Origin: Herbaspirillum rhizosphaerae
GTDB taxonomy: Bacteria; Pseudomonadota; Gammaproteobacteria; Burkholderiales; Burkholderiaceae_D
Length of the DNA stretch: 64,000 bases
Direction of reading: 5' to 3'
Assembly: GCF_001189965.1 (NCBI RefSeq)
Contig: NZ_LFLU01000012.1
Location: 104,995-168,994 of the forward strand
Both the position numbers and the translations under genes were made by a program. Position 1 is the stretch's first letter. The number at the start of each line of letters is the position of its first letter. The notes under the pieces were generated by a model. That model was given only the letters and a program-made list of their open reading frames with translations, ran no database searches and was not told the origin of the DNA. Of this stretch, positions 19,664 through 29,951 are shown piece after piece.

Positions 19664-21175
19664 ATGAATTCTCCAGCCTCCCCACCCGTCGTCGACACCA
19701 GCGCCAACGAGACAGCAGCACTGCTGCCGTTCGGCAATGCCTTTGCAGAGCTGCCGCCGGCGTTCTATACGCACTTGCAGCCGACGCCTTTGCGCGCGCC
19801 GTATCTGGTCGGCGTCAGTACCGAGGCGGCAGCCTTGATCGGCCTCGACCCGGCGATGGCGAACAGCAGCAGCTTTGTCGACGTCTTCACCGGCAACGCC
19901 ATTGCGCGCGACTCCAAACCGCTGGCGGCAGTGTATTCCGGTCACCAGTTCGGCGTCTGGGCCGGCCAGCTCGGCGACGGTCGTGCGATTCTGCTCGGCG
20001 ATCTGCCGGCGCGTGACGGCGGCCGGATGGAATTGCAACTCAAAGGCGCCGGCCAGACGCCTTATTCGCGCATGGGCGACGGCCGCGCCGTGCTGCGTTC
20101 GTCGATCCGCGAATTCCTGTGTTCCGAGGCGATGGCCGGCCTGGGCATTCCGACCACGCGCGCGCTGTGCGTGACCGGCTCGGACCAGCAAGTCCGGCGC
20201 GAGACCATGGAAACTACTGCGGTGGTCACGCGCATGTCGCCCAGTTTCATCCGTTTCGGTTCGTTTGAGCATTGGTATTACAACAAGCGCCACGACGAAC
20301 TGAAACTGCTGGCGGACAACGTCATCGCCCATTTCTATCCGGAATTTCTCGGCGCCGACAATCCCTATCGCGAACTGCTGGCCGAAGTGACGCGCCGCAC
20401 CGCACACCTGATGGCGCACTGGCAGGCGGTCGGCTTCATGCACGGCGTGATGAACACCGACAACATGTCCATCCTCGGCCTGACGCTGGATTACGGCCCC
20501 TTCGGCTTCATGGAAGCCTTCGACGCCCGCCACATCTGCAATCACACCGACCAGCAAGGCCGCTATTCATATCAGATGCAGCCGCGCATCGGCCAGTGGA
20601 ACTGCTTTGCGCTGGGACAGGCGCTGCTGCCGCTGATCGGCAGCGTGGAAGACACCGAAGCCGCCTTGTCGCAATACGAAGCGCAATTCGCTGCGAAAAA
20701 CGACGCCCTGCTGCACGCCAAGCTGGGACTGGCGACGCATCAGCCGGACGACGACAAACTGTTCGAGGCAATGTTTGCCATCCTGCAAGCCGGCCATGTC
20801 GATTTCACGCTGTTCTTCCGCCGCCTGAGCGACCTGCAAGCGGCCGGCAGCGCCGGTGACGAAGCCTTGCGCGACTTGTTTATCGAAAGACCCGCTTTCG
20901 ATGCCTGGGCCGGGCAATACCGCGCCCGCCTGCAGCAGGAAAACAGCCAGGATGCGCCAAGGAAACTTGCAATGGACGCAAGCAACCCCAAATACGTGCT
21001 ACGGAATTACCTGGCGCAAGTCGCCATCGACAAAGCGCAGAACAAGGACTTCTCCGAAATCGCCAAACTGCAGCAGATCCTGCGCCGGCCTTTCGACGAG
21101 CAGCCTGAGCATGACAAGTACGCCGACCTGCCGCCGGACTGGGCCAGCCATCTGGAAGTGAGCTGCTCTTCGTAA
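19664..21175 (+). CDS. selO: Protein adenylyltransferase SelO (YdiU)
   Basis: This 503-residue pseudokinase-fold enzyme of the SelO/YdiU family transfers AMP from ATP to Ser, Thr or Tyr of target proteins. Characteristic blocks are [38 protein letters not shown] and [12 protein letters not shown] with DYGPFGF. The C-terminus ends SCSS, the cysteine form of the selenocysteine tail in eukaryotic SelO. The ATG at 19664 fits the family length; a frame open to 19553 is probably not translated. msrB follows 145 nt downstream on the same strand, consistent with a redox-stress role. I see nothing firm in 19350-19663 apart from both divergent starts. Confidence 0.93.
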   Translation: MNSPASPPVVDTSANETAALLPFGNAFAELPPAFYTHLQPTPLRAPYLVGVSTEAAALIGLDPAMANSSSFVDVFTGNAIARDSKPLAAVYSGHQFGVWAGQLGDGRAILLGDLPARDGGRMELQLKGAGQTPYSRMGDGRAVLRSSIREFLCSEAMAGLGIPTTRALCVTGSDQQVRRETMETTAVVTRMSPSFIRFGSFEHWYYNKRHDELKLLADNVIAHFYPEFLGADNPYRELLAEVTRRTAHLMAHWQAVGFMHGVMNTDNMSILGLTLDYGPFGFMEAFDARHICNHTDQQGRYSYQMQPRIGQWNCFALGQALLPLIGSVEDTEAALSQYEAQFAAKNDALLHAKLGLATHQPDDDKLFEAMFAILQAGHVDFTLFFRRLSDLQAAGSAGDEALRDLFIERPAFDAWAGQYRARLQQENSQDAPRKLAMDASNPKYVLRNYLAQVAIDKAQNKDFSEIAKLQQILRRPFDEQPEHDKYADLPPDWASHLEVSCSS

Positions 21176-21320
21176 CCGTAAGCAAGGTCGGCAACGACGG
21201 CATCGTCAGCGTAAGATCCGGCGGCGCGGCGCGACTAATCGCCATGACGGATCTGCGCTGCCGGTCTGTATCCGACAATTTTTTACATTCTTCTTTCCAC
21301 TCTTACCACGGAGCATCAGC

Positions 21321-21722
21321 ATGACTGCCAAAGTCCGAAAAACCGACGCCGAATGGCGCGCCCAACTGGATGCGATGGAATATCAGGTGACCCGCCATGC
21401 GGCGACCGAGCGCGCCTTCACGGGTAAATTCTGGGATCATCACGAAGCCGGCATCTATACCTGCGTCTGCTGCAACACCCCGCTGTTTGCATCGGACACG
21501 AAATTTGACTCCGGCTGCGGCTGGCCCAGCTATTTCAAAGCGCTGGATCCGGCCAATGTCCGCGAGATCGTGGACAAAAGTTATGGCATGATTCGTACCG
21601 AAATCGTCTGCAACGTCTGCGATGCGCACCTGGGTCACGTATTTCCCGACGGTCCGCCGCCGACAGGCCTGCGATACTGCATCAATTCCGCGTCGTTGCG
21701 GTTTGATCCGGCGACCCGATAA
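21321..21722 (+). CDS. msrB: Peptide-methionine (R)-S-oxide reductase MsrB
   Basis: This 133-residue enzyme reduces methionine-R-sulfoxide in proteins using thioredoxin. The zinc-site cysteines are present as CVCC (48-51) and CNVC (97-100). The core GCGWPSY (65-71) and catalytic Cys120 in RYCINSASL are intact. GGAG precedes the ATG at good spacing. It lies between selO and yciB. Confidence 0.95.
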   Translation: MTAKVRKTDAEWRAQLDAMEYQVTRHAATERAFTGKFWDHHEAGIYTCVCCNTPLFASDTKFDSGCGWPSYFKALDPANVREIVDKSYGMIRTEIVCNVCDAHLGHVFPDGPPPTGLRYCINSASLRFDPATR

Positions 21723-21770
21723 CCTGATTGCTTCAGCTCATCCGTGCAATCTTTTAAGAAGACTTAACTC

Positions 21771-22391
21771 ATGAAGTTTTTGTTCGACCTCTTTCCCGTC
21801 ATCCTCTTTTTCGGCGTTTTCAAGTGGGGTGAAGGTCATGCCGACGCCGCCCAGGGCCTGGTGTCGCAATATCTGTCGGGCTTCATGTCCGGCGGCGCCG
21901 TGACGGCCGCCCTGGCGCCGATCCTGCTGGCGACGGCGGTCGCCATCGTCGCTTCGCTGGCGCAGATCGGCTATCTGCTGGCGCGCCGCAAGAAGGTCGA
22001 CGGCATGCTGTGGGTGTCGCTGGCCATCATCGTGGTGTTCGGCGGCGCGACCATCTATTTCCGCGACGACACCTTCATCAAGTGGAAACCGACCATCCTC
22101 TACTGGTGCTTCGCTGCCGCCCTGATCATCAGCCAGGTTTTCGTCAAGAAGAACCTGATCCGCGTGATGATGGAAAAACAAGTTTCCCTGCCTGAACCGG
22201 TGTGGGGCAAGCTCAATGTGGCGTGGTCGATTTTCTTCGTGGTGATGGGCTTGCTCAATCTCTATGTGGCCTTCAACTACGCCATCGACACTTGGGTCAA
22301 CTTCAAGATGTTCGGCACCATGGGGCTGATGTTCGCCTTCATCATTGCGCAGAGCCTGTTCCTGTCGAAATACATGAAAGACGCGGAATGA
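21771..22391 (+). CDS. yciB: Inner-membrane-spanning protein YciB (septation protein IspZ family)
   Basis: This 206-residue protein has five or six hydrophobic segments and starts [20 protein letters not shown], diagnostic of the YciB/IspZ family. The family links cell-envelope synthesis and division in the inner membrane. The stop codon overlaps the start of the BolA-type gene (ATGA), so the two are translationally coupled. The msrB-yciB-bolA-parvulin order is common in betaproteobacteria. Confidence 0.93.
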   Translation: MKFLFDLFPVILFFGVFKWGEGHADAAQGLVSQYLSGFMSGGAVTAALAPILLATAVAIVASLAQIGYLLARRKKVDGMLWVSLAIIVVFGGATIYFRDDTFIKWKPTILYWCFAAALIISQVFVKKNLIRVMMEKQVSLPEPVWGKLNVAWSIFFVVMGLLNLYVAFNYAIDTWVNFKMFGTMGLMFAFIIAQSLFLSKYMKDAE

Positions 22392-22663
22392 ACCAGCGCC
22401 ACGACCTCATCCGCGAGCGCCTGCTTGCAACTTTCTCACCGAGCGAGTGTCAGGTCGAAGACGAGTCCGCCCTGCACGCCGGCCATGCAGGCGCAGCGTC
22501 GGGCGGAGGCCACTATCGCGTCCGCCTGATTTCAAGCGCTTTTGAGGGTAAAAATCGTTTAATTCGCCATCGGCTGGTGTATGATTGCCTGGCTGATATG
22601 ATGCACAAGGATATACACGCACTGGCGATCACCGCCATCGCACCATCTGAAATAGCGAACTAA
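22388..22663 (+). CDS. BolA-family protein
   Basis: This 91-residue protein begins at an ATG that overlaps the yciB stop by four bases. It has the BolA pattern: an N-terminal helix ([11 protein letters not shown]), a loop [20 protein letters not shown], and a helix with [20 protein letters not shown]. BolA proteins pair with monothiol glutaredoxins in [2Fe-2S] handling or act as morphology regulators. The His in GGGHYRV and a conserved C-terminal His are present. Confidence 0.9.
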   Translation: MNQRHDLIRERLLATFSPSECQVEDESALHAGHAGAASGGGHYRVRLISSAFEGKNRLIRHRLVYDCLADMMHKDIHALAITAIAPSEIAN

Positions 22664-22730
22664 CAAGACTATCCCCCCTCTATATCTCTCATTACCTCGA
22701 TTTATTACCTCCATTTTTTAGGATTCAATA

Positions 22731-23507
22731 ATGACATTCAAACCTGCTCGTTTGCTGGTACTGCTGTTTGCAACCGCCGCTTTGCCAGTCATGGCGCAAA
22801 ATCTGGCCGTCGTTAACGGCAAGGCAATTCCATCCTCGCGCGCCGATGCAATGGTCAAGCAAATGACAGCACAAGGTCAGCCTGACAGCCCGCAACTGCG
22901 CGGCGCCGTGAAGGAAGAGCTGATCAATCGCGAAATCCTGATGCAAGAGGCCGACAAGCAAGGTCTGAGCAACAACCCTGACGTCAAGAACCAGCTGGAA
23001 CTGGCCCGCCAGGGCATCGTTATCCGCGCGCTGATCGGCGACTACCTGAAGAAGCATCCGATTGCAGACGCCGACATCAAGGCTGAGTACGACAAGTTCA
23101 AGGCGCAAGCCGGCGACAAGGAATACCACGCTCGCCACATCCTGGTCGACAAGGAAGAAGACGCGAAGGCGATCATCGCCAAGCTGAAGGCCGGCACCAA
23201 GTTTGAAGATCTGGCCAAGCAATCGAAGGACACCGGTTCCGCAGCCAACGGCGGCGATCTGGATTGGGCTACGCCTGCTTCGTTCGTGAAGCCGTTCTCC
23301 GACGCCATGGTTGCACTGAAGAAGGGTGAAATCACTGAAACACCGGTGAAGACCCAATTCGGTTACCACGTGATCAAGCTGGAAGATACCCGTCCGGCCA
23401 AGGTCCCGACTCTGGACGAAGTGAAGCCGCAAATCGCGGAAGCGCTGCAACAGAAGAAGCTGCAAGCCTATCAGGAAGAACTGCGCAAGAAGGCCAAGGT
23501 TCAGTAA
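22731..23507 (+). CDS. Periplasmic parvulin-type peptidyl-prolyl isomerase
   Basis: This 258-residue protein has a signal peptide ending VMAQ (about 1-23), a SurA-like helical part, and a rotamase domain (about 125-225: ARHILV, GGDLDWA, KTQFGYHVIKLED). It should help fold exported or outer-membrane proteins. It follows bolA on the same strand by 67 nt and ends before a strong terminator. It resembles PpiC/PrsA-type foldases rather than full-length SurA. Confidence 0.9.
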   Translation: MTFKPARLLVLLFATAALPVMAQNLAVVNGKAIPSSRADAMVKQMTAQGQPDSPQLRGAVKEELINREILMQEADKQGLSNNPDVKNQLELARQGIVIRALIGDYLKKHPIADADIKAEYDKFKAQAGDKEYHARHILVDKEEDAKAIIAKLKAGTKFEDLAKQSKDTGSAANGGDLDWATPASFVKPFSDAMVALKKGEITETPVKTQFGYHVIKLEDTRPAKVPTLDEVKPQIAEALQQKKLQAYQEELRKKAKVQ

Positions 23508-23564
23508 GCTGGAAGTACAAGCCGAACTACCCGGCGGAATGTAATTTAAGCATCCCGCCAGCTG

Positions 23565-23605
23565 AAAAAACGCCCATCACCGACATCGGTTTTGGGCGTT
23601 TTTTT
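23565..23605 (+). terminator. Rho-independent terminator of the msrB-yciB-bolA-parvulin genes
   Basis: AAAAAACGCCCA pairs with TGGGCGTTTTTT around a 16-nt loop and is followed by a T-run. Confidence 0.88.
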
Positions 23606-23775
23606 AATTTAAACGATCGTTTTTTTGTTTTGTACAAAAACACCTCATCGATGCGTAAAAATATAAAAAATTAACGCCTGCCTGCGCGAAATATACATCC
23701 CGGTCAATATTAATGACCAAATAATTTACGCATTTACCGAAAAACTACAAATAGCACGTTCGTCAGTTAATTCCT

Positions 23776-23804
23776 TTTTCACTCGAAAAATCTCCTGATA
23801 TTCT
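23776..23804 (+). promoter_or_regulatory. Probable porin promoter with extended -10
   Basis: TTTTCA (23776-23781), a 17-nt spacer and TATTCT (23799-23804), with TG at 23796-23797, form an extended -10 promoter in an AT-rich stretch. It predicts a leader of about 140 nt before the porin start. The rest of 23606-23949 is AT-rich and holds no gene I can support. Confidence 0.45.
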
Positions 23805-23827
23805 CTCGCCTAACCCGAAACGGGTGA

Positions 23828-23866
23828 CGCCGCATCCAAGCGAAAAATACAAAAGCACATGCGGCG
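23828..23866 (+). promoter_or_regulatory. Hairpin in the porin 5' leader
   Basis: CGCCGCAT (23828-23835) and ATGCGGCG (23859-23866) form a perfect 8-bp stem around an A-rich 23-nt loop, about 85 nt upstream of the porin start. Porin leaders are frequent small-RNA or RNase targets, and an exposed A-rich loop would suit Hfq binding. This function is inferred. Confidence 0.45.
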
Positions 23867-23949
23867 ATGAAGGTGCGGAAACAGACGCTACACAATAGCA
23901 ATCACGTCTTCGCACGGACCATAAAAAACAGCAAGTTCAGGAGAAATGC

Positions 23950-25065
23950 ATGAAAAAAACTTCTTTGGCACTCGTCATCGCCAGCCTCGCCAGCAGCAGC
24001 GCCTTCGCTCAGTCCAACGTCACCATCTACGGTATCGTCGACACCAGCATCCACTATCTCAGCAACGCCAATGCCCAAGGCAACAGCAACGTCCGCGTGG
24101 ATAACGGCGCCATTGCCAACAGCCGTATCGGCTTCAAGGGTACCGAAGATCTGGGCGGCGGTCTGAAAGCCATGTTCCAACTGGAAAACGGCTTCAGCAG
24201 CGATAACGGCGCAATGTTGCAAGGCGGCGCACTGTTCGGTCGCCAATCGTGGGTTGGCCTGCAAGGCGGTTTCGGCAAGATCCGTGTGGGTAAACAAAAC
24301 ACGCCGCTGTTCGACCTGCTGGCCGACCACTTCGACCCACTGACCGTCGGCAACTACGCGAGCAACTCCTGGCTGCCGGCCGCCGCTACCTTGATTCGTA
24401 CTCCTAACATGGTTCGCTATGACAACGACTTCGGTCCTGTGTCGGCAGCGGTCAGCTGGGCCTTTGGTGAGCAGGCCGGTTCGGTGCGCACGGGTAGCCA
24501 GTTCAGCAGCTCCCTGCGCTATACCGCAGGCGCCTTCGCGATCGGCGGCGGCTACCAGCAAACTGTGAGCGCCACCAACTCCAGCTACAAGGACACCGTC
24601 TGGAATCTGTCAGCTTCCTATGACTTCGGCCCGGCCAAAGTATTCGGCGGCTGGTTCAACATCAAGGACAGAACCGGCACAACCGGCGCCTATATGGCCG
24701 CCGACAGCGATACCACTGGCTGGACCACTGCAAGCACCGTCACAGCAACTGCTGGCAACCAGCGTAAGGACAACGGCTTCTTCCTAGGCTCCAGCTACAA
24801 GGCCACCAACGCCCTGACCCTGACCGGCGCGTTCTACTACGACAAGAGCAAGAACGTGTCTTACACCACGTTGGGCAATGTCGGCGACGGCAAGCGTTAC
24901 GCCGTGGTCGGCTGGGCGGACTATGCACTGTCCAAGCGTACCCAGTTGTACACTACGATCGACTACAACAAGGCCAGAGACGCAGCCGTGTATGAGCTGA
25001 CTAACTCTGCATCGGGCAAAAACAGCCAGACCACCCTTGGTGTCGGCATTCGCCACATTTTCTAA
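23950..25065 (+). CDS. Gram-negative general porin (Burkholderiales type)
   Basis: This 371-residue protein has a signal peptide ending SSAFA (about 1-20), a mature start QSNVTIYGIVDTSIHYLSN and a C-terminal GVGIRHIF ending in Phe, the outer-membrane insertion signal. It matches the 16-strand trimeric OmpC-like porins of Burkholderiales, with loop-3 features around LPAAATLIRTPNMVRYD. AGGAGAAATGC precedes the start. It has its own promoter-like region and terminator, so it is monocistronic. It provides passive diffusion of small hydrophilic solutes. Confidence 0.93.
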   Translation: MKKTSLALVIASLASSSAFAQSNVTIYGIVDTSIHYLSNANAQGNSNVRVDNGAIANSRIGFKGTEDLGGGLKAMFQLENGFSSDNGAMLQGGALFGRQSWVGLQGGFGKIRVGKQNTPLFDLLADHFDPLTVGNYASNSWLPAAATLIRTPNMVRYDNDFGPVSAAVSWAFGEQAGSVRTGSQFSSSLRYTAGAFAIGGGYQQTVSATNSSYKDTVWNLSASYDFGPAKVFGGWFNIKDRTGTTGAYMAADSDTTGWTTASTVTATAGNQRKDNGFFLGSSYKATNALTLTGAFYYDKSKNVSYTTLGNVGDGKRYAVVGWADYALSKRTQLYTTIDYNKARDAAVYELTNSASGKNSQTTLGVGIRHIF

Positions 25066-25126
25066 GCCTCGCTTTCTGGCTGAGAAAAACCGGCTGCAGG
25101 TTTCATCCACTGCAACCGGCGAATTG

Positions 25127-25161
25127 AAAAACGCAGATGCCTGAACGGATCTGCGTTTTTT
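25127..25161 (+). terminator. Rho-independent terminator of the porin gene
   Basis: AAAAACGCAGAT and ATCTGCGTTTTTT form a 12-bp stem with a short loop, followed by a T-run. Confidence 0.88.
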
Positions 25162-25314
25162 CTTTTGGCAACGAGATGAAAAATACGGTGTAAATACACA
25201 ATTTTGCATCCGTCTCTCGATTTTCCTTCTGCTTTCCTACCGTTTGTAACACGCGCGAAACCAGCTGCATTTCACTGAGTCACAGCCTCTCTTCATGACT
25301 TCGAAAATGCATCA

Positions 25315-25644
25315 ATGAATCCCAACAACTGGTCTCCGATAGAATTGTTCGCCGTCGGTACATGCCTGTGCCTGCTGCTCTTTTCTGTCGCCTTCTCTAC
25401 CTGGCAAGCTTTTCGCAGCAAGACCAAAAGCTGGCTCTGGCGGTTCTACTCGACCCTGATGTGGGTCGGCATGCTCATCGCGCTGTACAGCGATAAACTT
25501 ACGTCCTCGCGTGCGCCCGGGATGCCTCCGGAATTTGCCCTCGGCGCCTGGATCCTGATCGCAGGAATCTTTGCCGCGATTGCGCATAGCGCGCTTATCC
25601 TGGTGCGCCGCGTGCGCCAGCGCCAGACCTTGCAAATCGGCTAA
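25315..25644 (+). CDS. Small membrane protein of unknown function
   Basis: This 109-residue protein has three hydrophobic segments (about 10-30, 45-60 and 75-97) and a basic C-terminus (RRVRQRQ), which predicts a cytoplasmic tail. I do not recognise a family. The ribosome binding site is weak. The gene ends just before a bidirectional terminator and stands between the porin and purL. Coding use looks like its neighbours, and the segment pattern supports a real gene. Confidence 0.6.
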   Translation: MNPNNWSPIELFAVGTCLCLLLFSVAFSTWQAFRSKTKSWLWRFYSTLMWVGMLIALYSDKLTSSRAPGMPPEFALGAWILIAGIFAAIAHSALILVRRVRQRQTLQIG

Positions 25645-25674
25645 GCCGGAAAGCGCCGGTTCACTACACGCAAT

Positions 25675-25702
25675 AAAAAAGGCACTCCGCAGAGTGCCTT
25701 TT
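25675..25702. terminator. Bidirectional terminator between the small membrane gene and purL
   Basis: AAAAAAGGCACTC and GAGTGCCTTTT form the stem with a CGCA loop. It lies between converging genes, with A/T runs on both sides. Confidence 0.85.
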
Positions 25703-25744
25703 CATTCTTGCCGGCGACAACATGTTGCGCGATGTTTTATCCGA

Positions 25745-28700
25745 TTATCCGACCCATTTGCGCGCGTTGCGGAACATGCGCATCCACGGCGAATCCTCAC
25801 CCCACGCATCCGGATGCCACGACTGCGTCACCGTGCGGAACACGCGCTCGGCATGCGGCATCAGGACGTTGAAGCGGCCGTCCGGCGTCGTCACCGAAGT
25901 GATGCCTTGCGGCGAGCCGTTTGGATTGTACGGATAGGATTCCGTCACTGCGCCCTTATTGTCGACGAAGCGCATCGCCACCAGCGCCTGGTTGACGTCG
26001 CCGGTCAGTGAGAAGTCGGCGAAGCCTTCACCGTGCGCGACGGCGATCGGCGTCTGCGTGCCGGCCATGCCTTGCAGGAAGATCGATGGCGAATCCTGCA
26101 CTTCGACCATGGCGAAACGCGCTTCGAATTGCTCCGACTTGTTGCGCGTGAACTTCGGCCAGGCTTCAGCGCCCGGAATGATGGACTTCAGGTTGCTCAT
26201 CATCTGGCAACCGTTGCAGATACCCAGCGAGAAGGTGTCCTGACGCTGGAAGAACTGCGAGAACTGCTCTGCCAGCTGGGCGTTGAACAGAATCGTCTTG
26301 GCCCAGCCCTCGCCTGCACCCAGCACGTCGCCGTAGGAGAAGCCGCCGACCGCGATCAGCCCGGTAAAGTCGCTCAACTTGGCGCGACCGGCGATCAGGT
26401 CGCTCATGTGCACGTCGACCGACTCAAAACCGGACTTGTGCATGACATAGGCGGTTTCGATATGCGAATTGACGCCCTGCTCGCGCAGAATTGCCACGCG
26501 CGGACGCGCGCCGGTGTTGATGAATGGCGCGGCGATGTCTTCTTGCGGATCGAAAGTCAGCTTCGGCGTCATGCCGGGATCGGCGACGTCCAGCAGACGC
26601 TCGTATTCGGCATCGGCACAGCCCGGATTGTCGCGCAGGCGCGCGATGCGCCAGCTGGTTTCGCTCCACAGGCGGTGCAGCGCGCTGCGCGGCTGGCTGT
26701 AGATGTTCTTGGCGTCGCGCATGAACTCGATCACATCGCGGTTGTTCGGCTTGCCGATGATGTGGCTGCAGGCGCCCAGGTTGTAGCTGCGCAGCACGTT
26801 CATGACTTCCGACTTCTGATCGGCACGCACCTGGATGACCGCACCCAGCTCTTCGTTGAACAAGGCGCGCAAGGTCATTTCATTGCGGCGCTCGCCGACT
26901 TGCGACGCCCAGTTCTTGGAATCGCCCCAGTCGGACGCGTGTTCGCCTTCCATGGTCAGGATGTCGAGATTGATCGACAAACCGCTGCGGCCGGCAAACG
27001 CCATTTCCGCCAGCGTGGCGAACAGGCCGCCGTCCGAACGGTCATGGTAAGCCAGCAGTTGGCCTTCCTTGTTCAGTTGCTGGATCGCTGCGAAGAAGCC
27101 CTTGAGGTCTTCCGCACTGTCGACGTCCGGCGTTTCATTGCCGATCTGCTGCATGACCTGGGTCAGCGCGGATGCGCCCATGCGGTTCTTGCCGCGGCCG
27201 AGGTCGATGGCGATCAATACGGTGTCGCCCAGGTCGGTACGAATCTGCGGCGTCAGCGTGCGGCGCACGTCCTGCACCGGCGCAAACGACGACACGATCA
27301 GCGACACCGGCGACATCACCGACTTGGCGGCGCCGTCGTCTTTCCAGGTTGTCCGCATCGACAGCGAATCCTTGCCGACCGGGATGGAAACGCCCAGCGC
27401 CGGGCACAACTCCATGCCGATCGCCTTGACGGTGTCGAACAGCGCGGCATCCTGGCCAGGCTGGCCGCAGGCCGCCATCCAGTTGGCCGACAGCTTGATG
27501 TCGGAAATCTTTTCAATCGCCGCGGCGGCGATGTTGGTGATCGCTTCGCCGACGGCCATACGGCCTGAAGCAGCGGCATCGATCACCGCCAGCGGCGTAC
27601 GCTCGCCCATGGCCATCGCTTCGCCCAGATAGCCTTCCAGGCTCATGGCGGTGACCGCGCAGTCGGCAACCGGCACCTGCCACGGACCGACCATCTGGTC
27701 GCGCACGGTCATCGCGCCGACGCTGCGGTCGCCGATGGTGATCAGGAAGGATTTGTCGGCCACGGTCGGCAGACGCAGCACGCGATGCGACACCTCCACC
27801 AGATCCATGCCGGTCAGGTCCACCGGCGGCAATTCGACCGCAAGATGCTTGACGTCGCGATGCATCTTCGGCGGCTTGCCCAGCAAGACGTCCATCGGCA
27901 TGTCGACCGGATTGTTGTTTTGCTCGGGATCGACCAGCTTCAGCTGGCGCTCTTCGGTTGCGGTGCCGACCACGGCGAACAGGCAGCGCTCGCGTTCGCA
28001 CAGGTAGCGGAACAGCGGCAGCTGCTCCGGCGCAATCGCCAGCACGTAGCGCTCCTGCGATTCATTGCTCCAGATTTCCTTCGGCGCCAGGCCGCTCTCT
28101 TCCAGCGGGATCTTGCGCAGGTCGAAAATCGCACCGCGCTTGGCGTCGTTGGTGATTTCCGGGAAGGCGTTCGAGAGGCCGCCGGCGCCGACGTCGTGAA
28201 TCGACAAAATCGGATTGTCGTCGCCCATGGTCCAGCAGGCGTTGATGACTTCCTGTGCGCGACGTTCCATTTCCGGATTGCCGCGTTGCACGGAGTCGAA
28301 ATCCAGGTCGGCGGTATTGGCGCCGGTCGCCATCGACGACGCGGCGCTGCCGCCCATGCCGATGCGCATGCCCGGGCCGCCCAGCTGGATCAGCAAGCTG
28401 CCGACCGGCAGGTCGTTTTTCTTGGTGTGCTTGGCGTTGATGTTGCCGATGCCGCCGGCGATCATGATGGGCTTGTGGTAGCCCTGCACGTTGCCGCCGA
28501 CGTTTTGTTCGTAGGTGCGGAAATAGCCGCCCAGATTCGGACGCCCGAATTCGTTGTTGAACGCCGCGCCGCCGAGCGGGCCGTCGATCATGATCTGCAA
28601 GGGCGAAGCGATGCGGTCAGGCTTGCCGTAGATGCCGGCTTGCGCCAGCGCATCGCGCTGCGCCGGCGCTTGCGCGACGTCGCGCGCGTTTTCCCACGGC

Positions 28701-29764
28701 TGCACGGCGTGCGTGACCATCAGGTTGGAGACCGTGAAGCCGGTCAGGCCTGCCTTCGGCTTGGCGCCGCGGCCGGTCGCGCCTTCATCGCGGATTTCGC
28801 CGCCGGCGCCGGTGGACGCACCCGGGAATGGCGAGATCGCGGTCGGATGATTGTGCGTCTCCACCTTCATCAGGATGTGGGTCAGTTCGTCCGATGCTTC
28901 ATAGACGTTGCCCTTGGCGGCGCCGCGCTGGTAGAAGCGCGAAATGTTGGCGCCTTCGATCACCGAAGAGTTGTCGCTGTACGCGACCACGGTGCCTTCA
29001 GGATGCAGCTCGTGGGTGTTGCGGATCATGCCGAACAGCGACTTGGTTTGCTTCTCGCCGTCGATGGTCCAGTCGGCGTTGAAAATCTTGTGGCGGCAGT
29101 GTTCGCTGTTGGCCTGCGCGAACATCATCAGTTCGACGTCGGTCGGATTGCGCTGGGCGCGGGTAAAGGCGTCGACCAGATAATCGATCTCATCATCGGA
29201 CAGGGCCAGGCCGAGTTCCGTGTTGGCGTTTTCCAGCGCAGCCTTGCCGCCGGTCAGCAGGTCGACGAATTCCAGCGGCTTGGCTTGCAATTCGCTGAAC
29301 AGTCCGGCCGCTTCCTGCGGCGTGCGCAGGACCATGTCGGTCATGCGGTCGTGCAGCAGCGCGGCGACCGCCATCAGGCTGGCTTCGTTGAGTTTCTTGG
29401 CGCCGCCCAGCAAGCCGGTCTTGACCTGAACGTGATACGCGATGCCGCGCTCGATGCGATGGATATTCGCCATGCCGCAGTTATGGGCGATGTCGGTGGC
29501 CTTGCTGGCCCATGGCGAGATCGTGCCGAAACGCGGGATCACGACGAATTCATCGCCCTCGGCCGTGCCGGAGAACGGCTCGCCGTAAGTCAGCAGGCCG
29601 TCGAGGCGCGCCTTGTCTTCTTCAGAAACTTCGCCGACGGCGTCGATGAAATGAATGAATCGTCCGGTCACGCCGGTAATCGCGGCATCGACGGATTGCA
29701 GTTGAGACAAGAGACGTTGAGTGCGGAAGGCGGAAAGGGCATTGGAGCCCGGCAGAATCAGCAT
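25745..29764 (-). CDS. purL: Phosphoribosylformylglycinamidine synthase (single-chain)
   Basis: This 1339-residue enzyme makes FGAM from FGAR, glutamine and ATP, the fourth step of purine synthesis. The large single chain joins a PurS-like N-terminus, a linker, two AIR-synthase-type halves (for example [19 protein letters not shown] and [14 protein letters not shown]) and a C-terminal class-I glutaminase with nucleophile Cys in [10 protein letters not shown]. This is the proteobacterial form; PurL of about 740 residues needs separate PurQ and PurS. The gene is isolated, with its promoter presumably in the 187 bp before the divergent-side neighbour. Confidence 0.97.
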   Translation of the reverse strand: MLILPGSNALSAFRTQRLLSQLQSVDAAITGVTGRFIHFIDAVGEVSEEDKARLDGLLTYGEPFSGTAEGDEFVVIPRFGTISPWASKATDIAHNCGMANIHRIERGIAYHVQVKTGLLGGAKKLNEASLMAVAALLHDRMTDMVLRTPQEAAGLFSELQAKPLEFVDLLTGGKAALENANTELGLALSDDEIDYLVDAFTRAQRNPTDVELMMFAQANSEHCRHKIFNADWTIDGEKQTKSLFGMIRNTHELHPEGTVVAYSDNSSVIEGANISRFYQRGAAKGNVYEASDELTHILMKVETHNHPTAISPFPGASTGAGGEIRDEGATGRGAKPKAGLTGFTVSNLMVTHAVQPWENARDVAQAPAQRDALAQAGIYGKPDRIASPLQIMIDGPLGGAAFNNEFGRPNLGGYFRTYEQNVGGNVQGYHKPIMIAGGIGNINAKHTKKNDLPVGSLLIQLGGPGMRIGMGGSAASSMATGANTADLDFDSVQRGNPEMERRAQEVINACWTMGDDNPILSIHDVGAGGLSNAFPEITNDAKRGAIFDLRKIPLEESGLAPKEIWSNESQERYVLAIAPEQLPLFRYLCERERCLFAVVGTATEERQLKLVDPEQNNNPVDMPMDVLLGKPPKMHRDVKHLAVELPPVDLTGMDLVEVSHRVLRLPTVADKSFLITIGDRSVGAMTVRDQMVGPWQVPVADCAVTAMSLEGYLGEAMAMGERTPLAVIDAAASGRMAVGEAITNIAAAAIEKISDIKLSANWMAACGQPGQDAALFDTVKAIGMELCPALGVSIPVGKDSLSMRTTWKDDGAAKSVMSPVSLIVSSFAPVQDVRRTLTPQIRTDLGDTVLIAIDLGRGKNRMGASALTQVMQQIGNETPDVDSAEDLKGFFAAIQQLNKEGQLLAYHDRSDGGLFATLAEMAFAGRSGLSINLDILTMEGEHASDWGDSKNWASQVGERRNEMTLRALFNEELGAVIQVRADQKSEVMNVLRSYNLGACSHIIGKPNNRDVIEFMRDAKNIYSQPRSALHRLWSETSWRIARLRDNPGCADAEYERLLDVADPGMTPKLTFDPQEDIAAPFINTGARPRVAILREQGVNSHIETAYVMHKSGFESVDVHMSDLIAGRAKLSDFTGLIAVGGFSYGDVLGAGEGWAKTILFNAQLAEQFSQFFQRQDTFSLGICNGCQMMSNLKSIIPGAEAWPKFTRNKSEQFEARFAMVEVQDSPSIFLQGMAGTQTPIAVAHGEGFADFSLTGDVNQALVAMRFVDNKGAVTESYPYNPNGSPQGITSVTTPDGRFNVLMPHAERVFRTVTQSWHPDAWGEDSPWMRMFRNARKWVG

Positions 29765-29951
29765 GGCAGAAAGTCAGGATTTGGCTGTGGAATCGGGTTC
29801 GTATTTGAATGTATGAACATCCCGCCACGCAGCGTTTGCGACGGGAAATACGAAAAGCAGCATTATACCTTGCCCACCCTGATCCAGCCCATGAAAACCG
29901 CCATTCCGGCAGGAAAGCACCCCGGAATGGCAGCCTCATGCGATCAACAGC

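Noticed and set aside
22202..22663. A longer start for the BolA-type gene inside yciB
   Set aside because: The extra N-terminal part is antisense-like in composition; the ATGA overlap at 22388 gives the normal BolA length.
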